From contig DHWX01000067.1 of NCBI GenBank assembly GCA_002413395.1, forward strand, positions 1 through 60,808: 60,808 nt of DNA, given 5' to 3'. Position numbers and translations under genes: made by a program. The notes beneath the pieces were generated by a model. It saw nothing but the letters and a program-made list of their open reading frames with translations, had not been told where the DNA came from and did no database searches. Positions 17,585-27,293 of this stretch are shown here, piece by piece. Origin of the DNA: Polaromonas sp. UBA5171. Its GTDB lineage: Bacteria; Pseudomonadota; Gammaproteobacteria; Burkholderiales; Burkholderiaceae_C. Numbering within the stretch: position 1 is the first letter of the stretch; every line of letters starts with the position of its first letter.

Positions 17585-19310
17585 AAGTGTTCTTTACTCA
17601 TCCAGCCCATTACTGGCGAGCAAGACACCGATCTGGCGCAGTAAATTCATCATGGCCGGGTTTGCGCTGGTGTTCGCGGCACTGGCTGGCCGGGCGGTCT
17701 ATATCCAGATTATTGGAAATGAATTCTTTCAGCACCAGGGCGAAGTTCGCTTTGCACGGACACTGGAGTTGCCGGCAAACCGGGGCCGCATTCTGGATCG
17801 CAATGGTCTGATTTTGGCCTCCAGCGTGCCTGCTGCGGGCATATGGGCCATTCCTGAAGATGTGCAAGCGACCAAGGTCCAGCTTGCAGAACTGGCCAGC
17901 TTGCTGGAAATGTCGTTGGCCGAACTGAACAAAAAATTGAGCAATGACGACAAGACCTTTGTCTGGGTCAAGCGTCAGGTGGACGAACCGGTAGCGCAAA
18001 AAATTCATGCGCTTGGCATCAAGGGCATCTATCAGCGCAAGGAGTACAAACGCAAATACCCCGAGGGGGAAACCATCGCTCATGTGGTTGGTTTTACCAA
18101 TGTGGAGGATCGGGGGCAAGAAGGCATGGAGTTGGCCTTCGACAAGGATCTCGCAGGGCGCTCCGGGTCACGCCGCGTCATCAAGGACCGCCTCGGACGC
18201 GTGGTGGAGGACGTGGGTGAGCAGGTGCTTCCCGTCGATGGCAAGGATTTGCAGTTGAGCATTGACAGCAAGGTGCAGTTTGTCGCCTACCAGAAGCTGC
18301 GCGATGCGGTCATTCTCAACAAGGCGAATGCAGGCAGTGTGGTGGTGCTCGATGCCACGACGGGAGAACTGCTGGCCATGGCGAACTATCCCAGCTACGA
18401 CCCCAATGACCGACGCAACCTCACTGGCGAGCAGTTACGCAACCGCGCCATGACGGATGTGTTCGAGCCAGGTTCGACGATGAAGCCGATCACGATCGCG
18501 ACTGCCCTGGAATTAGGTCGCGTGACGCCACAGACCGTAATCGATACCAACCCCGGCCGCATTACCGTATCGGGCGCGACCATTCACGACGACAGCAATT
18601 TCGGCGTCTTGACCGTGGAAGGCGTGATCCAGAAATCGAGCAACGTCGGCGCGACCAAGATCTCGCAGCGCATGACGCCGCACGAGATGTGGGATTCTTT
18701 CACCGCGGTCGGCTTCGGGCAGAGGCCGCAGACCGTTTTCCCCGGAGCTGTCACCGGCAGGCTTAGGCCGTGGAAAACCTGGCGGCCAATCGAGCAGGCC
18801 ACGATGTCATATGGCTACGGCCTCTCAGCTTCCCTGTTCCAGATAGCGCACGCATACACCGCGTTTGCACACGATGGCCAAGTCATCCCTGTGACCATGT
18901 TCAAGAGCACCGAGCCGGTGGTCGGCGTACAGGTGTTTTCACCCCTGGTTGCGAGCGAGGTGCGCCAGATGATGCACATGGCGGCCGGGCCCGGCGGCAC
19001 GGCGCCGCTCGCGCAGACCGTGGGTTATTCGGTGGGTGGCAAGACGGGCACCGCGCACAAGCAGGTTGGCAAGGGCTATGCAACCAATAAGTACCGTGCC
19101 TGGTATACGGGCATGGCGCCGATCGACAAGCCACGCATCATTGTCGCGGTAATGATCGATGAACCGAGCGCGGGTAAGTACTTCGGCGGCCTGGTGGCCG
19201 CACCGGTGTTCAGCCAGATCGTGCAGCAGACACTGCGCATAATGGGGGTGCAGCCCGACATGAGCGTCAAGCCGCAAATTGTCACGCAGGCTGTGGAGGA
19301 GTCGTTTTGA
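17577..19310 (+). CDS. ftsI: Septal peptidoglycan transpeptidase FtsI (PBP3)
   Basis: Class B penicillin-binding protein that cross-links peptidoglycan at the septum. The 577-residue protein has an N-terminal membrane anchor (residues about 22-45), a dimerisation/pedestal domain beginning RGRILDRNG, and the transpeptidase domain with the nucleophile Ser of GSTMKPI near residue 299, the SSN motif and the KTGTA motif near 487. Length is typical for beta-proteobacteria. It overlaps ftsL upstream and murE downstream (TTTTGA), indicating translational coupling. Confidence 0.96.
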   Translation: MSKSVLYSSSPLLASKTPIWRSKFIMAGFALVFAALAGRAVYIQIIGNEFFQHQGEVRFARTLELPANRGRILDRNGLILASSVPAAGIWAIPEDVQATKVQLAELASLLEMSLAELNKKLSNDDKTFVWVKRQVDEPVAQKIHALGIKGIYQRKEYKRKYPEGETIAHVVGFTNVEDRGQEGMELAFDKDLAGRSGSRRVIKDRLGRVVEDVGEQVLPVDGKDLQLSIDSKVQFVAYQKLRDAVILNKANAGSVVVLDATTGELLAMANYPSYDPNDRRNLTGEQLRNRAMTDVFEPGSTMKPITIATALELGRVTPQTVIDTNPGRITVSGATIHDDSNFGVLTVEGVIQKSSNVGATKISQRMTPHEMWDSFTAVGFGQRPQTVFPGAVTGRLRPWKTWRPIEQATMSYGYGLSASLFQIAHAYTAFAHDGQVIPVTMFKSTEPVVGVQVFSPLVASEVRQMMHMAAGPGGTAPLAQTVGYSVGGKTGTAHKQVGKGYATNKYRAWYTGMAPIDKPRIIVAVMIDEPSAGKYFGGLVAAPVFSQIVQQTLRIMGVQPDMSVKPQIVTQAVEESF

Positions 19311-20806
19311 CAACGCTGCTTCATACCCCTGAACAAGCGGCCAGCTGGCTGCGCAAGCATGTGACCGGCAGCCTCTGGACCGACAGCCGAAAGGTCGGTG
19401 ATGGCGATGGGTTTATCGCCTGGCCCGGAGCCGCCACGGACGGCCGCAGGTGTGTCGGCGACGCGCTTGGGCTGGGCGCCCGGGCCTGCCTGGTTGAGCA
19501 GGACGGTGCCGCAGCTTACGGCTTTCACGACGAAAGAGTCGCGGTTTACGCGGGACTCAAGGCGGCCATAGGGCCCATAGCCGCCGCCTATTTTGATGCG
19601 CCGAGTCGGCATTTGCAGATCGTAGCGGTTACTGGCACCAACGGGAAGACGTCAACAGCCTGGTGGCTGGCGCAGGCGCTGGGCCGATTGGGGCGCAAAT
19701 GCGGTGTCGTGGGAACCTTGGGTATTGGCGAGCCCGGTGCCATGGTCTCCAATGGCCTGACCACGCCCGACCCCGTGCTATTGCAGCAGCAGCTACGGCG
19801 TTTTGTGGATGAGGGCTTTGTCGCGTGTGCGCTGGAAGCTTCCTCGATAGGTCTTGTGGAGCGGCGGCTGGATGCGACCTTCCTACAGGTCGCCATCTTC
19901 ACCAATTTCACGCAGGACCATCTCGACTACCACCCGTCAATGCAGGCCTATTGGGAAGCCAAGGAAATGCTGTTCGGCTGGCCTGGATTGAAGGCGGCAG
20001 TCATCAACGTTGACGATCCCAAGGGCGTTGAGCTGGCCGCCTCACTGGCGGGCAAGAGCCTGGATGTCTGGACATTTTCATGTGCCCGGTCCGCGCGGCT
20101 GGAAGCTCGCGATGTTCATCACGGCGCGCACACCTTGAGCTTTGAGGTCGTTGAAGGCGCTGAGCGCCACAGAATGTCGACCGAACTGGTCGGGCAGTAC
20201 AACGTGTCCAACCTGCTGGGTGTCATGGCTGCCCTGCGCGCGATGAACCTGACGCTGGCCGACGCCGTTGGCGCTTGTACCGGTCTGCTGCCGGTGCCGG
20301 GACGCATGGAGCCCCTTGCGGTGGAGGGCCTGCCGCTGGTCGTGATCGACTACGCGCACACGCCGGATGCGCTTGAGAAGGCACTCACGGCGCTCAAACC
20401 GGTTGCGATGAGCCGTGGCGGCCAGCTCTGGTGTGTCTTCGGCTGTGGCGGCGACCGCGATGCCAACAAACGCCCGCTGATGGCTGCGGTGGTCGAAAAC
20501 AATGCCGACCAGATTGTCGTGACCAGCGACAACCCGCGCAGTGAAAAGCCCTTAGCCATTATTGGGCAGGTATTGCTGGGATTGAGTCACCGGGACGCCG
20601 TGCATGTGCAGGCCGACCGAGCTGAAGCGATTGCGTATGCGCTGAGCCTGGCGCAGCCTCAGGACGTGGTGCTGCTGGCGGGCAAGGGCCATGAAAGTAC
20701 CCAGGAGGTGGGTGGCGTCAAGCGCCCGTTCTCTGACAGGGCGCATGCGCAAGCCGCCTTGAACGCAGCGCTGGCTGGGCGCAGGGCAGGGGGAGGCGCC
20801 GCATGA
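19307..20806 (+). CDS. murE: UDP-MurNAc-L-Ala-D-Glu:meso-DAP ligase MurE
   Basis: Adds meso-diaminopimelate to the peptidoglycan precursor using ATP. The 499-residue protein shows the Mur ligase P-loop GTNGKTST near residue 110, the NFTQDHLDYH motif, and DNPRSEKP near 408; the DNPR sequence is the signature for meso-DAP rather than lysine, in line with dapF in the same window. The start is a TTG at 19307 overlapping the ftsI stop by 4 bases; no ATG or GTG start nearby preserves the N-terminal domain. It overlaps murF by 4 bases. Confidence 0.95.
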   Translation: MTTLLHTPEQAASWLRKHVTGSLWTDSRKVGDGDGFIAWPGAATDGRRCVGDALGLGARACLVEQDGAAAYGFHDERVAVYAGLKAAIGPIAAAYFDAPSRHLQIVAVTGTNGKTSTAWWLAQALGRLGRKCGVVGTLGIGEPGAMVSNGLTTPDPVLLQQQLRRFVDEGFVACALEASSIGLVERRLDATFLQVAIFTNFTQDHLDYHPSMQAYWEAKEMLFGWPGLKAAVINVDDPKGVELAASLAGKSLDVWTFSCARSARLEARDVHHGAHTLSFEVVEGAERHRMSTELVGQYNVSNLLGVMAALRAMNLTLADAVGACTGLLPVPGRMEPLAVEGLPLVVIDYAHTPDALEKALTALKPVAMSRGGQLWCVFGCGGDRDANKRPLMAAVVENNADQIVVTSDNPRSEKPLAIIGQVLLGLSHRDAVHVQADRAEAIAYALSLAQPQDVVLLAGKGHESTQEVGGVKRPFSDRAHAQAALNAALAGRRAGGGAA

Positions 20807-22201
20807 TGACCTTGCAACAAGCCCTTGGCTGGTTGCCATCGGCTCGGCTGGTGGGTGATGGCCGTGTGAAGTTCCTGCGCGTGCATACCGACACGCGCAG
20901 CCTGCAGCCTGGCGACCTGTTCGTGGCGCTCAAGGGGGATCGTTTTGACGCCCACGAATTTTTGCCGCAAGCCAAGGCGCAGGGCGCTGTTGCGGCGATT
21001 GCGCAGCAGGGTCTGGCAGACGCTGGCCTGGCCGGTCTGGAAGTTGGCGACCCCCGGCTGGCACTGGGCCAGTTGGCTGCCGGCTGGCGTTCGCAATTTA
21101 GCTTGCCCCTCATTGCGGTGACTGGCAGTAACGGAAAAACGACGGTCACGCAGATGATTGCGGAGATTTTTCGTGCCTGGAAATCGGCTGAGGCTTTTGC
21201 GACCGAAGGCAATCTCAACAACGACATTGGCGTGCCTCTGACGCTGCTGCGCCTGCGGGCTTCGCATCAGGTCGGGGTGGTCGAGCTGGGCATGAACCAT
21301 CCTGGGGAAATAGCCTACCTGGCCGCGTTGGTCAAGCCCACCATTGCGCTGGTCAATAACGCGCAGCGGGAGCACCTTGAATTCATGACCACGGTTGAAG
21401 CGGTGGCCCGGGAAAACGGCTCCGTGCTGCAGTCCCTGGATGCAGATGGCGTGGCAGTTTTTCCTGCGGATGATGACTACTCATCGGTCTGGCGCCGCCT
21501 GGCAGGTTCGCGCCGGGTGTTGACCCTTTGCACTGTCTACCCCGGCAGACGTCACTGCCGAGGCATGTTGGACCGGCGACCGCTGGCGGGTAGCGGCTCG
21601 CACGCCGTCAGGTCCGCTCGAGTTTTCCTTGCATATCGCAGGCCGGCACAACGTCAAAAACGCTTTGGCCGCAGCCGCCTGCGCGCTCGCTGCGGGTGTG
21701 CCCTTGTCATTCATTTCGGCAGGCTTGTCAGCGTTTACGCCGGTCAAGGGACGATCGCGCGCCGTATCCCTGGCGCTTCCAGGCCTGCAGGATCGCATGC
21801 TGACGTTGATTGACGACAGCTACAACGCCAATCCCGACTCAGTGCGTGTTGCCATCGAAGTGTTGGCTGAGCTGCCCGGGCCGCGTTTGCTGGTCATGGG
21901 TGATATGGGTGAGGTCGGTGACCAGGGACCTCACTTCCACGACGAAGCCGGTCAACATGCCCAGGCGCTGGGAATCGAAAAGCTTTTCACGCTGGGCACC
22001 CAGTCCCAAAGGGCGGCCAGCGCCTTCGGCAACGCGCGCCATTTCAATGACATGGTTGAATTGATCGCTGCGGTGGTGGCTGAACTGCCTCAGTTGGGCA
22101 GCGTTCTGGTGAAGGGCTCCCGTTTCATGAAGATGGAACGGCTGGTTCAGGCCATTGCCGACCATGCCCAACAACACAAGGGAGAGCCTCATGCTGCTTA
22201 G
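20803..22201 (+). CDS. murF: UDP-MurNAc-tripeptide:D-Ala-D-Ala ligase MurF, frameshifted
   Basis: Completes the UDP-MurNAc-pentapeptide. The N-terminal and ATP-binding parts are read from the ATG at 20803 (GSNGKTTVTQMIAEIF near residue 107, then NNAQREHLEFM), but after about residue 246 the frame becomes nonsense and ends at 21813. The missing C-terminal domain continues in the +1 frame (PADVTAEACWTGDRW, IAGRHNVKNALAAAACAL, DDSYNANPDSV) to the TAG at 22201. The switch falls at or close to the CCCC run at 21540-21543; removing one C restores a 465-residue MurF of normal length. As murF is essential, a sequencing error is the likeliest cause. The restored frame overlaps mraY by 11 bases. Confidence 0.92.
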
Positions 22202-23369
22202 CCTGGCCCAGTGGCTCCAGTCGATATCGCCTGAACTCGGATTTTTCAGGGTATTTCAGTATCTGACATTGCGCGCAGTCATGGCGGCAGTTACGGCGCT
22301 GATGATAGGCCTGCTCGCCGGGCCCTTCGTGATTCGCCGGCTCATCGCGCTCAAGATTGGCCAGCCCATCCGCGAATACGCGATGCAGACGCACTTAAGC
22401 AAAAGCGGTACGCCCACCATGGGGGGCGTGCTGATCCTGTTTTCCATTGCGATTTCGACCCTTTTGTGGGTCGATTTATCCAACCGCTTTGTCTGGATTG
22501 TGCTGCTCGTGACCTTGGGCTTTGGCGCCATCGGCTGGGCTGACGACTGGCGCAAGGTGGTGCTTAAAGATCCGGAAGGGATGCGATCACGCGAGAAATA
22601 CCTCTGGCAATCCCTGATTGGTCTGGTGGCGGCGCTGTACCTGGTGTTCAGCATATCTGAGCGCTCCAATCTGCGTGTGCTGGAACTCTTTTTCAGTTGG
22701 GTGCAGTCGGGTTTTGATGTGACCCTGCCGCCCAAGGCCGGGCTGCTGGTTCCCTTTATGAAAGAAGTGAGCTACCCGTTGGGCGTGTTTGGTTTCGTGA
22801 TTTTGACCTATCTGGTGATTGTGGGTTCGAGCAATGCCGTCAATCTGACGGACGGGCTCGATGGGCTGGCCATCATGCCGGTGGTCATGGTGGGTTCTTC
22901 GCTGGGTGTGTTTGCTTATGTGACTGGCAGCGTCGTCTATTCGAAATACCTTTTCTTCCCGCACATTCCCGGTTCCGGTGAGTTACTCATATTCTGCTCT
23001 GCCATGGCGGGTGCGGGACTTGCCTTTTTATGGTTCAACACCTATCCGGCCCAGGTGTTCATGGGCGATGTTGGCGCGCTGGCGTTGGGTGCTGCGCTGG
23101 GCACTATCGCGGTCATCGTGCGGCAGGAAATTGTGCTGGCCATCATGGGTGGCATTTTTGTCGTTGAAGCGCTTTCGGTGATGCTGCAGGTGACTTACTT
23201 CAAGTACAGCAAAAGACGTTACGGCGAAGGGCGACGCCTGTTCAAGATGGCACCGCTACACCATCACTTCGAAAAAAGTGGTTGGAAGGAAACGCAGGTG
23301 GTGGTCCGCTTCTGGATCATCACCATGCTGCTGTGCCTGGTGGGCCTTTCAACGCTCAAACTGAGATGA
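22191..23369 (+). CDS. mraY: Phospho-MurNAc-pentapeptide transferase MraY
   Basis: Integral inner-membrane enzyme that moves phospho-MurNAc-pentapeptide onto undecaprenyl phosphate to give lipid I. The 392-residue protein has about ten membrane helices and the family motifs KSGTPTMGG, GWADDWRK with the acidic pair, NLTDGLDGLA and the cytoplasmic LHHHFEKSGWKE. The ATG at 22191 follows AAGGGAGAG and begins MLLSLAQWL as in relatives. It overlaps the murF stop by 11 bases and murD by 4 (ATGA). Confidence 0.97.
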   Translation: MLLSLAQWLQSISPELGFFRVFQYLTLRAVMAAVTALMIGLLAGPFVIRRLIALKIGQPIREYAMQTHLSKSGTPTMGGVLILFSIAISTLLWVDLSNRFVWIVLLVTLGFGAIGWADDWRKVVLKDPEGMRSREKYLWQSLIGLVAALYLVFSISERSNLRVLELFFSWVQSGFDVTLPPKAGLLVPFMKEVSYPLGVFGFVILTYLVIVGSSNAVNLTDGLDGLAIMPVVMVGSSLGVFAYVTGSVVYSKYLFFPHIPGSGELLIFCSAMAGAGLAFLWFNTYPAQVFMGDVGALALGAALGTIAVIVRQEIVLAIMGGIFVVEALSVMLQVTYFKYSKRRYGEGRRLFKMAPLHHHFEKSGWKETQVVVRFWIITMLLCLVGLSTLKLR

Positions 23370-24871
23370 AACACCTGGCCCAAAAAAACATTCTTGTCCT
23401 GGGATTGGGCGCTTCGGGCCTGGCGTTGGCGCGTTGGTGCGCGCGCTGCGGCGCACAGGTCACGGTGGTGGATACACGGGCCACACCACCGCAGCTTCAG
23501 GCGTTGCGCGCCAGCGTGCCCGCGGCGACGTTTATCAACGCCGAGATGACCGAAGCCCTACTTGTGACGGCTGCATTTGATCTGGTGCTGAAAAGCCCCG
23601 GCCTGTCGCCTGCATCGGTGGTCGGTGTGATCACGGCCGCCGCTGCGCGCGAAATCGTTTGCGGCAACGAACTCAGCCTGTTTGCACTGGCGCTGGCCGA
23701 TTTGAAGGAAGATCAGGCCTATGTGCCGCAGGTGATTGGCATCACCGGTACCAATGGCAAAACAACCGTGACCTCACTCACCGGTCAGCTTGTGCGACGT
23801 GCGGGTAAATCAGTGGCTGTGGCGGGCAATATTGGCCCCACGTTGCTCGACACCCTGACGGAAAAGCTTGATGAAAATCTCAAGGGTCAGGCCTTGCCAG
23901 ATGTGTGGGTGCTGGAGCTGTCGAGCTTCCAGCTGGATGACATTGACAGCTTTGAGCCCACCGTGGCCACGGTTCTCAATGTGACTCAGGACCACCTCGA
24001 CTGGCACGGCAGCTTGGCCGCCTATGTTGCCGCCAAGGCGCATGTGTATGGCAGCAGTGGTGTCATGCTGCTCAATCGGGATGACCCGCTGGTCATGGCG
24101 GTATTGCCGCCAGTGGTCAAGGGCAAGCCGCCACGCAGCTGTCTGACGTTCGGCAGCGACGTGCCGCAGCGGCCGGGCGACTATGGCATTGAAACGGTCA
24201 ACGGCATGGCGTGGCTGGTGCGCGCGGCGCAGGCTGATGAGACCTTCAAGCGTCGCAAGGATGAAGCGGTAGCGGTGTACATCCAGCGCCTGATGCCGCT
24301 CGATGCCCTGCGTATCCGCGGCCGCCACAACGCCACCAACGCGCTGGCCGCTCTTGCCCTTGCGGTGGCTTCAGGCTGCGCCCTTGCTCCGATACTGCAT
24401 GGGCTGCGCGACTACCGGGGCGAGCCGCATCGCATGGAATCGGTGGCGGTTGTCAACGAGGTCGAATATTTCGACGATAGCAAGGGCACCAACGTGGGTG
24501 CAACGGTCGCCGCGCTGGCGGGGTTGGGCGTGGAGCGCAAGCTGGTGCTCATTTTGGGCGGTGACGGCAAGGGACAGGATTTCTCGCCGCTGGCCGAGCC
24601 TGCGTCGCGCTATGCCAGAGCCGTCGTGCTGATAGGGCGTGATGCTCCCCTGATCAGATCCGCGCTGCAGGCCAGTCATGTTTTGCTGCTGGACGCCGCG
24701 TCCATGCAGGAAGCGGTGACCGTTGCCACGCAGCAGGCCCGGGGCGGCGACGCGATCCTGATGTCGCCAGCCTGCGCCAGCTTTGACATGTTTGATAATT
24801 ATGAACACCGCGCACGGGTTTTTCGTGAGGCGGTGCAGGCGCTGGCCCAGGATCAGGAGGTGGCGTTATGA
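23366..24871 (+). CDS. murD: UDP-MurNAc-L-Ala:D-Glu ligase MurD
   Basis: Adds D-glutamate to UDP-MurNAc-L-alanine. The 501-residue cytoplasmic protein shows an N-terminal nucleotide-binding fold (ILVLGLGASGLALARWC), the ATP loop GTNGKTTVTS near residue 128, NVTQDHLDWHG, GRHNATNALAAL and DDSKGTNVGAT. It is somewhat longer than the E. coli enzyme (438), mainly through extra residues in the middle domain around 285-330. The start codon ATG overlaps the mraY stop by 4 bases; the stop overlaps ftsW by 4 bases. Confidence 0.96.
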   Translation: MKHLAQKNILVLGLGASGLALARWCARCGAQVTVVDTRATPPQLQALRASVPAATFINAEMTEALLVTAAFDLVLKSPGLSPASVVGVITAAAAREIVCGNELSLFALALADLKEDQAYVPQVIGITGTNGKTTVTSLTGQLVRRAGKSVAVAGNIGPTLLDTLTEKLDENLKGQALPDVWVLELSSFQLDDIDSFEPTVATVLNVTQDHLDWHGSLAAYVAAKAHVYGSSGVMLLNRDDPLVMAVLPPVVKGKPPRSCLTFGSDVPQRPGDYGIETVNGMAWLVRAAQADETFKRRKDEAVAVYIQRLMPLDALRIRGRHNATNALAALALAVASGCALAPILHGLRDYRGEPHRMESVAVVNEVEYFDDSKGTNVGATVAALAGLGVERKLVLILGGDGKGQDFSPLAEPASRYARAVVLIGRDAPLIRSALQASHVLLLDAASMQEAVTVATQQARGGDAILMSPACASFDMFDNYEHRARVFREAVQALAQDQEVAL

Positions 24872-26124
24872 CTGCGCCCGCAAGACTTTCCAACTGGTTT
24901 TCGGGCTTTGGCAAGGCTGCATCTGAAGTCTTGCCGGTGCGTCTGAGTAACCAGAGCCTCTCGCGATCCCTGGCACCACCGCCTGGTCGCATGGCTGGTT
25001 TTGACCAGGCGCTGCTCTGGGTCATGGTCGCACTGCTGATGTGGGGGCTGGTCATGGTGTATTCGGCGTCCATTGCGATGCCCGATAACCCCAAATTTGC
25101 ACGCTATACGCACATTCATTTTCTGCTGCGTCACATGCTGTCGCTGGGGGTAGGGTTTGTGGTGGCAGTCCTGGTATTTCAGGTTCCCATGGCGACCTGG
25201 GAAAAGCTTGCTCCCTGGCTGTTTGTGATGTCGCTGCTGTTGCTGATGCTGGTGCTAGTGCCGTTTATCGGCAGGGGCGTCAACGGGGCCCGCCGCTGGA
25301 TTTCGCTGGGGTTCATGAACTTCCAGCCCTCGGAACTGGCGAAATTTTCGGTGCTTTTGTATGCGGCGGATTACATGGTTCGCAAAATGGAAGTGAAAGA
25401 ACGATTCTTTCGCGCCGTGATGCCCATGGCAATTGCGATCGCCATCGTGGGCTTGCTGTTGCTCGCCGAACCCGACATGGGCGCTTTCATGGTGATCTCG
25501 GTTATCGCCATGGGAATTCTTTTCCTGGGCGGTGTGAATGCTCGCATGTTCTTTGTGATTGCGATGGTCGTGGTGGTTGCCTTTGCGCTGATGGTGATGT
25601 TCAGCGAGTGGCGGCGTGAGCGGATTTTTGCCTACCTGGATCCCTGGAGCGACAGATACTCACTGGGCAAGAGTTACCAGCTCACACATTCACTGATTGC
25701 CTTTGGTCGCGGTGAAATATTTGGCGTGGGTCTGGGCGGCAGCATTGAAAAACTCAACTGGCTGCCCGAGGCGCACACCGACTTCTTGATGGCCGTGATT
25801 GGCGAAGAGTTTGGTCTGCTGGGCGTGCTGGTAGTGATTGGCTTGTTCTTGTGGATGACCCGCCGCATCATGCACATCGGCCGTCAGTCCATCGCGCTCG
25901 ACCGGCTGTTCTCAGGGCTGGTGGCGCAAGGTGTGGGTCTCTGGATCGGCTTCCAGACCTTTATCAATATCGGCGTGAACCTGGGGGCCTTGCCCACCAA
26001 GGGTTTGACCCTGCCCCTGATGAGCTACGGCGGCTCGGCAATTTTGATGAACCTGATTTCACTGGCGGTTGTTCTGAGAATTGATTTTGAGAACCGAACC
26101 TTGATGCGCGGAGGCCGGGCATGA
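24868..26124 (+). CDS. ftsW: Septal peptidoglycan glycosyltransferase FtsW
   Basis: SEDS-family polymerase that, with FtsI, makes septal glycan strands from lipid II. The 418-residue protein has a hydrophilic N-terminal part of about 45 residues and ten predicted membrane helices. Family motifs are visible: GARRWISLGFMNFQPSELAKF, the EPDMGAFM segment, the large periplasmic loop with YQLTHSLIAFGRGEIFGVGLG and HTDFLMAVIGEEFG, and LPTKGLTLPLMSYGGSAILM near the end. It overlaps both neighbours by 4 bases (ATGA). FtsW rather than RodA because of its position in dcw. Confidence 0.96.
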   Translation: MTAPARLSNWFSGFGKAASEVLPVRLSNQSLSRSLAPPPGRMAGFDQALLWVMVALLMWGLVMVYSASIAMPDNPKFARYTHIHFLLRHMLSLGVGFVVAVLVFQVPMATWEKLAPWLFVMSLLLLMLVLVPFIGRGVNGARRWISLGFMNFQPSELAKFSVLLYAADYMVRKMEVKERFFRAVMPMAIAIAIVGLLLLAEPDMGAFMVISVIAMGILFLGGVNARMFFVIAMVVVVAFALMVMFSEWRRERIFAYLDPWSDRYSLGKSYQLTHSLIAFGRGEIFGVGLGGSIEKLNWLPEAHTDFLMAVIGEEFGLLGVLVVIGLFLWMTRRIMHIGRQSIALDRLFSGLVAQGVGLWIGFQTFINIGVNLGALPTKGLTLPLMSYGGSAILMNLISLAVVLRIDFENRTLMRGGRA

Positions 26125-27293
26125 CCACAAGCGCCCACGAACGCAGCGCCGGGTCGCCCCAAGCAAGATCAGCCCCCCTGGGGGGCAGCGCATTACATGA
26201 AGTGAGAAGCGTAAGGCCCATTCACTGCGCGTTGATCATGGCTGGCGGCACCGGCGGACATATTTTCCCGGGGCTGGCTGTGGCGCAAGCCTTGCGCGAA
26301 CGCGGCTGGCGTGTGCACTGGCTCGGCGGCAGGGGCAGCGCAGGCCATCCCAGTATGGAAAGCCAACTGGTGCCACCGCGCGGCTTTGCTTTCGAGTCGA
26401 TTGACTTTTCCGGTGTGCGCGGCAAAGGCCTGGCAACGCTGGCCTTGCTGCCGCTGCGCCTGCTCAAGGCCTTTTGGCAAAGTCATCGGGTCATCAGGCG
26501 CGTCAAGCCTGACGTGGTGGTCGGTCTGGGCGGCTACATCAGTTTTCCGGCCGGCATGATGAGTGTGCTGCTTGGCAAGCCGCTGGTGCTGCATGAGCAA
26601 AACTCCGTGGCAGGTCTGGTCAACAAAATGCTGGCCGGCGTAGCCGACCGCGTCTTTACGGCCTTCCCTGGCGTGTTCAAGAAAGCCGATTGGATTGGCA
26701 ACCCCTTGCGCCCCGCTTTTACCCGACAGCCCGATCCTGTTGCACGTTTTGCAGGCCGCAGCGGGCCACTAAAGCTGCTGGTGGTGGGCGGCAGCTTGGG
26801 GGCCAGGGCCCTGAACGAACTGGTGCCCGAAGCCCTCGCGCTGATCCCTGTGGCCAAGCGCCCGCAGGTCACGCATCAAAGCGGCGCCCGCCAGATCGAG
26901 GCACTGCGCGCCCATTACGCTGCAGCAGGGGTGCAGGCGGAACTCACGCCGTTCATTGAAGACACCGCCCAGGCCTTTGCCGATGCCGACCTGATCATTT
27001 GCCGAGCAGGTGCCAGCACGGTGACCGAGATTGCGGCCCTGGGAGCTGCGGCGCTGTTTGTGCCCTTTCCCGCTGCAGTGGATGACCACCAGACCAGCAA
27101 CGCGAAGTTCCTGGTGGACCAGGGCGGCGGCTGGCTGGTGCAGCAGCGCGACTTGACGGCTGAAAAGCTTGCAGTGATGCTACAAAAAACAGAGCGTACT
27201 GCGCTTGTCCAATGCGCACTGCACGCTAAAAACATGCAAAAAACGGACGCCACAGCCCGTATGGTGGCTGCTTGCGAGGAGCTTGCGACATGA
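26121..27293 (+). CDS. murG: Lipid II synthase MurG with repeat-derived N-terminal extension
   Basis: Peripheral membrane glycosyltransferase that adds GlcNAc to lipid I. Of 390 residues, the family core starts near residue 35 (CALIMAGGTGGHIFPGLAVA); other motifs are HEQNSVAGLVNK, VVGGSLGARALNE and the donor-site CRAGASTVTEIAALG. The ATG at 26121 overlaps the ftsW stop, but residues about 10-32 are encoded by copy 2 of a dispersed repeat and match no MurG. A GTG at 26202 inside the repeat is an alternative start that would give a normal length. It overlaps murC by 4 bases. Confidence 0.94.
   Translation: MTTSAHERSAGSPQARSAPLGGSALHEVRSVRPIHCALIMAGGTGGHIFPGLAVAQALRERGWRVHWLGGRGSAGHPSMESQLVPPRGFAFESIDFSGVRGKGLATLALLPLRLLKAFWQSHRVIRRVKPDVVVGLGGYISFPAGMMSVLLGKPLVLHEQNSVAGLVNKMLAGVADRVFTAFPGVFKKADWIGNPLRPAFTRQPDPVARFAGRSGPLKLLVVGGSLGARALNELVPEALALIPVAKRPQVTHQSGARQIEALRAHYAAAGVQAELTPFIEDTAQAFADADLIICRAGASTVTEIAALGAAALFVPFPAAVDDHQTSNAKFLVDQGGGWLVQQRDLTAEKLAVMLQKTERTALVQCALHAKNMQKTDATARMVAACEELAT
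26156..26219 (+). repeat. GC-rich dispersed repeat, copy 2 (inside 5' end of murG)
   Basis: About 64 bases beginning GCCCCAAGCAAGATCAGCC, with the palindrome CCCCCCTGGGGGG in the middle and ending AAGCGTAAGGCC. It is read in the same frame as copy 1 upstream of ftsL and copy 3 in ddlB, giving PQARSAPLGGSALHEVRSVR within MurG. Confidence 0.82.

Noticed and set aside
18430..19300. Suspected recombination in the 3' half of ftsI from slightly different codon choice
   Set aside because: The difference is only by eye, motifs are continuous and no boundary is visible; a codon-usage calculation would be needed.
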